Shown here piece after piece: positions 34,369 through 44,687 of a DNA stretch of 64,000 bases; positions within the stretch are counted from its first letter, which is position 1; every line of letters starts with the position of its first letter. The DNA comes from Blastobasis lacticolella. Its lineage: Eukaryota > Arthropoda > Insecta > Lepidoptera > Blastobasidae. The translations under genes were made by a program, and so were the position numbers. The stretch is from positions 7,785,057 through 7,849,056 of the forward strand of contig LR990043.1 in the NCBI GenBank assembly GCA_905147135.1, given 5' to 3'. The notes under the pieces were generated by a model. The model had not been told where the DNA came from and searched no databases. It was given only the letters and a program-made list of their open reading frames with translations.

Positions 34369-37300
34369 ATGGTATCAAACAAGATGCAGTCACTGGACGA
34401 TTTAGTTCAATATACCCAGCTCTTTAAGCCGGTGGCTACGCTATTACAAGGGACAGTATGTCCTTTCATGATTGTTTATCCTATAATATTTTATTCTTGG
34501 ATATTTGTGTATGGATTCGAGGAGTATTTTGAAGCTGGATTTGTGACTGTAGCAGTGGTAGCTATATTACAGATTTTAGTATGCTTATGCTGCTACTGGA
34601 GTGTTCACATACAATGTTTCCTTTCTTGTTCCCCGGTAAGTGCCGTTAATTAACCACTAGAACACACAGGTCACTATACTGTGTTTGTTACATTGTCTCT
34701 CTGTTTCAGGTTAAAGACCCTATGCAGGCTGAAATAGTGAAAGTGGTCCCAACATCAAATAATGGCTTTTCCGAAATTGTCAGGCTTCATCATACAAAGG
34801 TTACATTTCTGATGTGATATTATAATTTAAATAGAGTGTAGAATATTAGATGAAAAGGAAAATATTAATTGATACCTTTGCATTATTTAAAGTAATTAAT
34901 AATTTTTAAGATGTATGTACTTTATATCAAGTACATCTGTACTAAAAACATTCATTTTAATTTTAGTCAACAAAACGGGACAGTCTCAATCCAGATGTGT
35001 GGTTTATGTTTCAAAAGAGCAAATATGTTTATGATTGGGATAAGAAATCATTCCACACAATAGATTTTCCTGTTAATAAAACTTATGAAGAGTATGTAGA
35101 ATCTAAGGGTTATGTGGACGATGAAGCTATTGATGTTGCTGAACGGGAATTTGGAAAAAATGAAATGATCATGGTATGTATTACCACTATTTCTTTTTTA
35201 TCATATTAAACTAGGAATGAAATATAAGGATATTTTCTGCATAGAAATAAAATACAAAACCTAATAAATGCCTGTCTAATCCCTACTGATAAGTTCCCAA
35301 TATCTTACCTAACAGATATCTATGATGCAAATCTTTTGTTTTGTTCAAACAAGAGAGAGACAGCATCATGGATATCTGTCTAATAAGATATCTGGAACAT
35401 ATCAGTATGACGTGAATCCTTACAAAGTTGTGTGTAAATTACAAGAGTGTAAGTGTAGTAAGTCCCTTGGTTTCATTTCAGGTAGTACCAGAATTTATGG
35501 AACTGTTTAAGGAAAGAGCAACTGCCCCATTTTTTGTGTTTCAAGTATTTTGTGTCGCACTATGGTGTTTAGACAAGTATTGGTACTATTCTATATTTAC
35601 CCTAGTAATGCTTGTTATGTTTGAGTGCACACTTGTCCAGCAGCAGTTGAGGAATATGGCTGAAATCAGAAAGATGGGTAACAAGCCATACAATATCAAT
35701 GTGTACAGAAGTAGGAGATGGAGGCAGATTATGAGTGACCAGCTGCTGCCGGGCGATATAGTGTCCCTCACGCGATCTAATACTGACAATCTTGTCCCTT
35801 GTGATATTGCCCTTATAAGAGGCTCTTGTATAGTTGATGAATCTATGTTGACTGGGGAAAGTGTCCCTCAAATGAAAGAAGCATTAGAAAATGAGAAAAA
35901 CTTAAAACAAATGTTGGACCCAGAAGGTGATGGTAAATTGCACATGCTTTTTGGTGGTACAAAAATAGTCCAACATTCGTCTCCTTCCAAAAATCTTGCC
36001 TCAGGCCTCAAAGCACCCGACAATGGATGTATTGGGTTTGTGATTCGTAATGGCTTTAACACATCACAGGGTAAACTACTACGGACAATTTTGTTTGGTG
36101 TTAAGAGAGTAACCGCAAATAATTTAGAAACATTTGGTTTTATATTGTTTTTATTGATATTTGCAATTGCTGCTGCTGCTTATGTATGGATAAAAGGGTG
36201 CGAAGATCCAGAAAGGAATAGATATAAATTATTTTTAGAGTGCACACTGATTTTAACATCTGTTGTGCCTCCTGAGTTACCAATTGAGTTGTCATTAGCA
36301 GTTAATACATCATTATTATCATTGTCCAAGTTAGCTGTATTTTGTACTGAACCATTCAGGATACCATTTGCTGGAAAAGTCCAGATATGTTGTTTTGATA
36401 AGACTGGTACACTGACAAGTGATAACTTAGTTGTAGAAGGTGTAGCTGGCATCGGGGAACACAAAGATGCTATAGTCATTCCAATTTCGGAAGCCCCAAT
36501 AGAGACTGTACAGGTCTTAGCTTCTTGTCATTCTCTCGTCCAGCTCGATGATGGCATCGTTGGGGATCCTCTAGAAAAAGCTACTTTGAAAGCTGTAGAA
36601 TGGAATCTTACTAAAGGCGATGCTGTGGTGCCAAAGAAAGGAAAATCACCGGGACTAAAAATTATACATAGAAATCATTTTTCAAGTGCACTTAAAAGAA
36701 TGTCGGTAATAGCTGGTTATCAGGTCAACGAGAAAGGGTTTATGGAAACGCATTACCTCAGTTGTGTGAAGGGCGCACCAGAGACGGTGAAAACTATGCT
36801 CAAAGAGGTCCCTAGTCACTATGATCACGTGTACTTGACGTTGTCCCGGCGCGGCGCCAGGGTGCTAGCCATGGGCTACAGGAGAATAGGCAAGCTGAGT
36901 TCTCAAGAGATTCGAGACTTATCAAGGGAAGACATCGAGTCTGATTTGACTTTTGCAGGCTTTGTAATCATATCGTGCCCTTTGAAGAACGATTCCAAGA
37001 AAGCGATTGCCGAGATAGTGCACGCATCACATTCTGTCGCCATGATTACCGGCGACAACCCTCTGACCGCGTGCCACGTCGCCAAAGAGCTGAAATTCAC
37101 TCAGAAGGAGGAAGTGCTCGTATTGACTGAGAAGAACGAGGAATGGTCATGGAAATCGATAGATGAGTCTGTAACATTACCGATTCAGCCTTTTAAAACT
37201 GCGAAACAATTCACTAAGAAATACGATTTGTGCATTACAGGAGAAGGTCTCACATTCCTTAATGAGAATCATCGTAAGTTTTTGATTCAGTTGATGCCTC

Positions 37301-40300
37301 ATATAAAAGTTTACGCTAGATTTGCTCCAAAACAAAAGGAGTTTGTGATAGTGACATTGAAGTACCTTGGATATGTAACACTTATGTGTGGCGATGGAAC
37401 CAATGACGTAGGAGCATTGAAGCATGCTGATGTAAGTACTAGTCAATATTACTTAAACAACTAGGTGACAATATGTTTCAACTTTGTGTGCTGAAATCAG
37501 CTACAGGATGGAAATGGGCCTCTCCCAGAATAATATGTTTACTTAGATTACTTACCTAGACATTTGGTCCATTTCGGATTTTATCAAATTATAGATAGAG
37601 CAACTATCTTATTAGATTGTAAATCTGAGGGCATCGAATACCTACAGTGTAGGTACAGTCTTTCGCGACCGACGACTTATTGTGCAGCTCCTACACAATA
37701 CGTATAGTCGCTAAATATGAATCTCGATCATGACCCGCATCGACGCCCTGACAATTTAATTCGCCCTAAGGACGCTCATAATACCAAAGAAACTACACTT
37801 GTAATTGTCAAACAACCCCGCGTTTCGTAGGTGGGCGTGGCTATTCTGGCGAACGCACCCGAGCGCGTCCGAGAGCGGCCCGAGGAGAGACCGGAGCCGC
37901 CCGAACCGCGGCGCGCGCCCGGGGGCCCGCGCGAGACCCGCGCCGAGACTGCGGCTCGCCTGCGAAGGACCATCAAACGCATGGAGGAGGAGGACCAGCC
38001 GCAACTCGTGAGACTTGGAGACGCCAGTGTGGCCGCGCCGTTCACCAGTCGGCTGTCCAGCATCCTATGCAGTGAGTACCTCGGTCATGGACGAGATTGG
38101 GTTTTGTACGCGGCTTCCTCCGCGTGTTTTGTTAAGCTATGTTTCTGTGAGAATTGTGGGATAAATGATATACCACATAGACTATGTGGTAATCTGGGGT
38201 ATCAGATTAAATACTGCCAAAATCAACAGTTATATGCGCCAAGGACATACATCCATGTTAGTAGGATTAGGATTCATGGTCCAACTTGAGCCTGTTTTGC
38301 TAAGACCTCGTTAGCTTGCTACTGTTGTACTAAGCTTAAGCTGGCTATTGGATGTATGGCGGTGCCTAGTCTATTTCTAGCGCTAAAAAACAATGCTTGT
38401 ATTGTTGCATTCCCGTTTGAAGGCAAGCCAGAGTAGATGGCGTTACTTAGTTCTAATATCCAATCAGTTCATTATATACATTTTTCAGTTCCATCTTTTC
38501 TTCTAATATACAATATATTGCCTTCCAGTCTGCCACATAATAAAGCAGGGCCGCTGCACACTGGTCACCACGCTGCAGATGTTCAAGATCCTGGCCCTCA
38601 ATGCTCTGATCCTCGCGTACAGCCAGTCTGTGCTGTATTTGGACGGTATCAAGTTCAGCGACACCCAAGCTACCTTGCAGAGCTTGCTGCTTGCGTCCTG
38701 CTTCCTCTTCATATCCAGGTCTAAGGTATGACGATGACACATATAATGTGACATAGATAATTAATCCGGGAACGGAATAGGTGACCATTACGTACTTCAG
38801 TCGAACTTCGCACCGCAACTTCGCCTCTCGTTGGCAGGTTGACTATGGTCTTCCGCGGGGACCAGACTGCTTGAAATATCTCGGGGGCCAATTGGCAACC
38901 CAGGACGGTATCAAACAACAAAATTAAAGTTTCTCATAACCGTCACGGGGTGCCAATCGATGCCAAGATTAGTGCAGTAGAAATTTGTTTTAGTAGTATT
39001 GCAGTAGATATAGTCGGGCGACCAAAACCCCAAAGGTAGTATATTGATAAGAAGCGCAACCTATCTGTTACAATTAGTTCCACCTCAAACTATATTTTCG
39101 GTTAATTCTACTCCACTAGATTGTTCATCAAGTCTCAGGGTTCCCAGCAAAAGACCAACCACGGTTTGGCCAGCTGTATAAACACATATAACGATTGGTT
39201 AGTATGTTGCGATTCTAAAGTTCGATTAGCCTCAAATTCCGGTACGGTTACCCATTCAGTTATCGGCATCGGATTTTGTTGCTTAACTTTTGTTATCGGT
39301 CGCCCAATTATGCTCCCACTCGAGTGGTCGCTCGGGGAATTTTAGGCATCGAACATAATAACAGTAAATTATATAAAAATATGAATATGACTCTTTCTTG
39401 TGTTCAAGTGTTGTGGAAGATTTTGATTAGAATATAATGCTATTGTGTGCTGTAATAATTGATTAGGTAAGGTAAATAAGTTGTTTTATGCGAGTTACAG
39501 TCGACTTCTTTTACATTATGAATATACTTGAATGTTAATTAAGTAGTAGGTGTTTGTTTAAAAAAAGAGGTATTTGTATCAGTTTGCTGGTGTGTATGTA
39601 CGAAAATTTGTCGAGTACGTAACTGTGGGTGTTTCCCCAGATAGCAAAAATAATTTACAAATGCACAAAAAAGTTTTGGAAGTCGATCCAGTCGTTTCGG
39701 AGATTACCACACTTATAAACAGCCCTATACAGCTTTCGTCTTTAAAAAAATTTAATTAGAATATCGCGGGGGTTCCCAAACAGCGTCGCGATGCCTTGTG
39801 GCGTCGTGGCGCCATCCATAGGGTCGCCAGAAGAGCAAAATGCCCCAAATCCATTTAGAAAACAATTGGAGAGAAGCGACATCAAAACTTAATTTGAGAA
39901 GTTTTGCTTCTCTGTTCATTGAAATTAATATCTATTAAAGCCATAAGCAGGGATTTTCTTTAAGAAGGGCGTTGAAAAATCACAGGTGGTAAAGGGAGTT
40001 GCGGGTTGAAAAAGATTGGGAACCCTGGTATACAGTAAAATATGTTTATTTTCTCTTTCTCAAGTGCAGAGTCCATACTTAAAATAATATCATCACTGCA
40101 TTACATTAAATTAAAACAAAGCCCACACCTTCGCCGCGTCTGTCTGTCTGTTCGCGATGACCTACTGAACGCATTTTCATGCGTTGTTCACCAATAGATA
40201 GAGTAATTAATGAGGAATATATAAGAATTGTGTATATATGCGAGACCAGGGTGTTGTGTCAGGACAAACCAAAAGTCTTTGCCTACCCCCCCTGTGCGAC

Positions 40301-43300
40301 AGACGCGTGAGCTTTATGCACGTTTGTATGTTACCTATACTACCTGTGAGAAGCCGGGGAACTAGCCCCCCGCTTCCCCGCTAGTTATTTAATAACTCAA
40401 ACCCCCCTTAACCCCTCCACAGCCGCTGAAACACCTCTCCCGTCAGCGTCCGCTGCCGAACATCTTCAACGTGTACACGATAATGACGGTGCTCGCGCAG
40501 TTCGCCGTGCACTTCCTGTGCCTCGTCTACCTCGTGCGCGAGGCCACTGCCAGGTCGCCGGGACGGTGAGTAGCGTCGGAAGTGTATTGGCGATATTGAT
40601 GAACGTGGTATACGAGCGATGTTTCAAATTGATGGCAACAAAAGCCACCAAAAAGTAACTCCTACGGTTGAAATTCGTATATCGAATAAAACGATTGCAA
40701 TTCTATTGCTCCTGCCCTTAATGGGACAACGGGAGAACATACGGGATGAAAATCTCTATTATGTTTGATGATATTGATATTCTGATAATCTTGAGAAGGG
40801 TATGAAAAGGTTTTATGAGTCTTAGGCGTCCATAGGCTACGGTAATGTAACATTTACCATTTAGTCGGGCTGTGCTTTTCTTTGCCACTTTAGTGGTATA
40901 AAAACAAAAATCGAAGAAACTTAAACAGCTGAGTTTCACCCTGAGTTGCAAAAGAAATTACCTCAAAACGTTTTGTAGAATACCCTCGTTAATTCCCAAA
41001 TCAAATATTGACCAAACAAACCAAGTATTTACTATTTACCCTCAAAGCAAATAATTCTCGTTTTGTCATTGTCATCAGTATAAGTATCACTATATATTAT
41101 AAAACAAAGTACCACGCCGCGTCTGTCTGTCTGTCTCATCATCATCACAGCCCATTACAGTCCACTGACTAAGGGCCTCTCCCACGAAAGGGGAGGTTAT
41201 TGCCATAATCTCCACGCTTGGCAGGTGGGCTGGAGATCGCAGCGTTATAAATATAACAATGGAAAACGCTGCTGCCCATTTTTCAGCCTACGGAGACTCT
41301 TAGATCTTTTGCCTTGAAAACATTAGTCGCCTTGTACGACACCCACGAGTGTAAGTGGTTAGGGCTATTCTACTCTGCCGGACACCACACGGCACTTCTG
41401 TCTGTCTATTCGCTATAAATTCAAAAGCTACTGAACGGATTTTCATGCGGTTTTCACTAATAGACAGAGTGATACATGGGGAAGGTTTAGGTGTATAATT
41501 TGTTAAGGTAACCCGTGCGAAGCCGAGGCGGGTCGCTCGATAATTAATCACAATATGACAAGGTAGTGTAACGAACAGGCACTACCCCACAGTATGAACC
41601 AGAAAATTGCAGCTGTTTATAAAATCCTCAATTTCTACTCCTCAGGGACAACAAACCGAAGCTGGACATGGACTTATCTGATGACGAGGAACGGGATTTC
41701 GCGCCGGACCTGCTCAACAGCACCGTCTACATAATATCGATGGCCTTGCAAATATCCACCTTCGCCATTAACTATAGGGTGAGTTGGAAAGCGAATCTAT
41801 CTAGTGCCTTGCTCTTTAAGAAGGAATTAAGTTCTTGTATGGCTGAGAGCTGAGAAGTTAGGTCCTAAGGGTTCAGGAGATATTTTACTATACTACCTCT
41901 CAATGGAGGATACTCTAATACAAAAACTGGAACTAACAATAACTAAGTGGGGTGCAACATCGTGGCATTTTCTTTTTCAATTCACCCATTCGTTGCACCC
42001 GACTGTGTTAACCTCAGTATCCCATTGTTTTCCAATATCTCGTACAACTTTGAAATTTCATATTTTAACGAAAATCTCACAAACTACAAGCATAGATATT
42101 GGTGTCTGGATCACGTCTACAAAATTACATTGGCTTTGATAGCGTAATATTGCAAATATGATCAAACTACGTTTGCATTAAGCGCACTGCAGCGCGCTCA
42201 GAAGACACTAGTCTTGAGCGGACACCGTTGTCTGTCATTTGTTTTTGCATGACGTGCCATGCCAGAATCGCGTTCACGTGTGCTGCCAGAAAGCGTCTTA
42301 GGATAGATGCTGATATGTATTTTACCATTTTTCGTGAATGAGGAGTTTTCCAGTAGGTATTGATAGTTGGTTTGAAAAAGCATCAATAGATGGCGCTCCT
42401 ACAATTTTGGTAACCTTTTTTTAATCTGTATGATGGTGGCAGTGATTTCATGCAGCCAATGGTGGCAGTGATTTCATGCAGCCAACTAATACTAAAGTTA
42501 AAAATAAAATGTTTATTAATATAAACATAACTGTTAAAGGTTGAACGAAATGTAAAAAGAAATATTTATAGAAGTTGGCACTATGTTCCATCATTATTTC
42601 AACCTCTAAAATGGTTGAAAACTATTTACAAATACAATATTATCCAATACAACGTACCCAGTGTTTATATCTTGTTGTGGTTAGGAATTATTTGATCTAC
42701 CTATCTTAACCGAGTCGGAGTGCGCTTGGGGGACACTTTTAACCGGAATCCTTATTCGATTCTGTTTGATATCCTCCAGGGAGAGCCGTTCATGGAGGGC
42801 TTACGCGACAACAAGCCGCTGCTGTACAGCATCGTGGTGTCCGGCGGCGCGGTGCTCGCGCTCGCCGCCGGCGTCTTCCCGGACCTCTCCAGCCTGTTTG
42901 AGATCGTCTACTTCCCGCCCGATGTGAGTGTTATGCAAGATTGTACGGAACTTAGGCGAGGGTTATGTGGATTTAAAATATTTGTAAGAAAAAGCATTGC
43001 ACCTACACAAACCTTAAGGGAAAATAAATACGCTAAAATATTCTTAACTATATGATACCGATTTTTGTCTGCTGAAACATTTAAAGGAATTCATCTATCT
43101 ATCTATCCAAATGCTTAGGAATGTCTTTGGCGCCAACATATAAGTCGCGTAAGTTTGCTAGCGGGCATTATTAAGAGATTAACGATTTATATTTTTACTG
43201 CAACATCGGATTGCATTCGGTTTCATTGCGGAAGCCACTCGGATACGTGGGAAATAGGTGTCCCTGCCGGTATCAGGGAAGAGATCCTGCGAAGAGGCCC

Positions 43301-43868
43301 AGGAAGCGATGGATTGACATCGCCGAATCGGATGCGAGAGCAAATGGTCTACGTCGTGAGGAGGACCGGTCGAAGTGGAGGAAGAAAGTAGGAAAGCGGA
43401 CCCTGGAACATTTGACCTAGACTAGTGTCCATTGCCTGGTAATTAAACCAGAAATTGTCATAAGAACTCCTAAACTACGTTTGGTAAACCAATCGAGTTT
43501 GCGCTCGTTTGATTAGTCTTCACAAGTACTGGGACTGATCGTACCTAGATAGCAAATAGTTTAAAAATACTAAAACTAAACTTTTTCTTTATTTAACTTT
43601 GTTACCGGTTACTCTTTACCTAATTTATTTGTATAATCATCCTCATCCTCTTCCTCATCCGCATCCTCTTCCTCGCAACCGCTTCCTCATCGACCCTACT
43701 ATGAAGTAAGAAGTTTCTTTCGTCATTGAGTGTAACATACTAATCATAAATTTTTTTCCTTTCCAGTACCGAGTGATCCTCGTGCAAGTGTTGATAGCGG
43801 ACATGCTGTTCGCTTATCTGGTGGACCGCGCATGCCTCTGGCTCTTTGGCGAGGGCAGTCGCTCGTAG
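34369..43868 (+). CDS. ATP13A1: P5A-type ATPase ATP13A1 (ER transmembrane helix dislocase)
   Basis: Ten plus-strand exons encode 1157 residues (human about 1200): 34369-34635, 34710-34799, 34967-35173, 35482-37431, 37831-38071, 38529-38725, 40423-40565, 41646-41778, 42780-42923 and 43767-43868. All introns are GT-AG with consistent phase. The family sits in the ER membrane and uses ATP to remove mis-inserted or mistargeted membrane helices. Key residues are intact: TGES at 312-315 (actuator), the P5A signature PPELP at 451-455 in the membrane, DKTGT at 494-498 (phosphorylated Asp494) and GDGTND at 825-830. The N-terminus has the extra membrane segments of P5 ATPases and the end has the usual six-helix half. 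A loop after 838 is rich in Arg, Pro and Glu and probably disordered. The ATG at 34369 ([12 protein letters not shown]) is the first in frame. Exon 4 is unusually long (1950 bp). Confidence 0.97.
38340..38440 (+). mobile_element. Interspersed repeat fragment
   Basis: The text GCGGTGCCTAGTCTATTTCT .. CAATGCTTGTATTGTTGCAT .. CCCGTTTGAAGGC resembles the better copy at 50945-51130. It lies in ATP13A1 intron 5, close to exon 6. Confidence 0.4.
38768..38905 (+). mobile_element. Partial 5S-derived SINE
   Basis: It starts within the 5S-like head (GGAATAGGTGACC) and continues with the SINE body: CTTCAGTCGAACTTCG, CTCTCGTTGGCAGGTTGACT and GTCTTCCGCGGGGACCAGAC. It lies in ATP13A1 intron 6. The 3' text CCGTCACGGGGTGCCAATCG at 38939 also occurs in the copy at 57000. 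Confidence 0.55.
38963..40094. other. ATP13A1 intron 6, unannotated part
   Basis: This is intron DNA without a recognised exon. A short frame at 39121-39345 has no family hallmark. AT-rich text and small repeat remnants dominate. Confidence 0.5.
40095..40384 (+). mobile_element. Helitron-like non-autonomous element
   Basis: It contains CGCCGCGTCTGTCTGTCTGT, CTACTGAACGCATTTTCATG and CACCAATAGATAGAG, and ends CGCTTCCCCGCTAG before TT. It shares body and end type with 20285-20439 and 41085-41540. The end lies 38 bp from ATP13A1 exon 7. Confidence 0.6.
40600..41084. other. ATP13A1 intron 7 sequence
   Basis: No exon or well-defined repeat is seen here; minus-strand frames at 40662-40951 have no family signature. 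Confidence 0.45.
41085..41540 (+). mobile_element. Helitron-like element split by a nested insertion
   Basis: The left part ends CCGCGTCTGTCTGTCTGTCT and the right part resumes TCTGTCTGTCTATTCGCTAT, ACTGAACGGATTTTCATGCG, and ends CCGTGCGAAGCCGAGGCGGG. Between them is the short RTE-derived element 41139-41397, flanked by TCTGTCTGTCT on both sides. Confidence 0.65.
41139..41397 (-). mobile_element. Short RTE-derived element, nested
   Basis: In minus orientation it begins CCGTGTGGTGTCCGGCAGAG, as does the copy at 24956, and ends in GATGATGAT. It is about 259 bp long, similar throughout to the 24956-25213 copy. It is inserted in a Helitron-like element in ATP13A1 intron 7. Confidence 0.75.
42337..42705. 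mobile_element. AATGAGGAGTTTTCC-family MITE, internally deleted
   Basis: The left end AATGAGGAGTTTTCCAGTAG is intact. The middle has a short tandem duplication of GGTGGCAGTGATTTCATGCA. The right side lost the GGCGCC segment and terminal repeat. It lies about 75 bp upstream of ATP13A1 exon 9. Confidence 0.7.
43205..43430 (+). mobile_element. LINE 3' fragment
   Basis: The plus strand encodes [32 protein letters not shown] and RSKWRKK, the conserved LINE C-terminus, with a deletion in the usual EDAEDR stretch. It sits in ATP13A1 intron 9. Confidence 0.75.
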
Positions 43869-44526
43869 ACCCACCGCCATACATTCCAGTAGTAGGGTAC
43901 TGTCACACGGATTGTTTGGGGCACCGGTCTCTAGAGTATTGGCTTTGAAAGGAAATTTTGGAGGGATTTTTTGGCCTGATAGCGCACCGCGATGTCGCGA
44001 CACCCACTTGTAGAAAAGAGACGAGTTTTACTTTTAATAGACGCGGTGTGCTCGTTATTTAAAGTTTTGCATGTGGTTTTTATGACCGTTGTGATGTTCA
44101 GCGTGTACTTTTCTTACTTGTAAAAAATTCACAGATGTTGCATAAATGTTCAAGTTACTCCTTGTTCCGTATTGCACCTCGCACGGGCGAAACCCGAATG
44201 TTCAACCATGATTCTGTGTTATATAAAAATGTAATCTGTAAGTTAGGGCTGGTGATCCCGCTGGGCTCTTTGACATCGCTGTTAGTCCAATTGTTTACAT
44301 GTTATAGTCGTCGTCATCGAAGTTAGACAAATTTATTAGCTAATGTTAAAATGTGAACACAAATGTGAATGTCGAAATCGCCTCGTGTTGTATCCGTGTA
44401 ACACCTTTCGTACTCAAATCGCTCAAATATTGTGTATTTACCGAGTGAACGTGACAGTTGTGGTTTATTTATTATACATACTTGTTTATTCCACGTGTTG
44501 CCTGTTCAAATACTGTATTAAGAAAG

Positions 44527-44532
44527 AATAAA
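44527..44532 (+). terminator. Poly(A) signal, ATP13A1
   Basis: AATAAA lies 659 bp after the ATP13A1 stop, the first canonical signal in a plausible position before the opposing cuticle gene. Confidence 0.5.
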
Positions 44533-44556
44533 CTGGATAAGTATTCTTTAAATTCT

Positions 44557-44566
44557 TTTATTTATT
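44557..44566 (-). terminator. Poly(A) signals, cuticle gene
   Basis: Two overlapping AATAAA motifs on the minus strand (44562-44557 and 44566-44561) lie about 122 bp after the cuticle protein stop. They are 25-39 bp from the opposing ATP13A1 signal. Confidence 0.5.
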
Positions 44567-44687
44567 TGTCAGTATTTTACAAAAATCACATTGCGGCTCG
44601 CTTTTATACTGTTACTATTTTCGTTTGTGGTCTTTTTCCGTAAACGAAAATGTAACAGGATTATAGAAACGTTGCGTGGGGTCTAGT

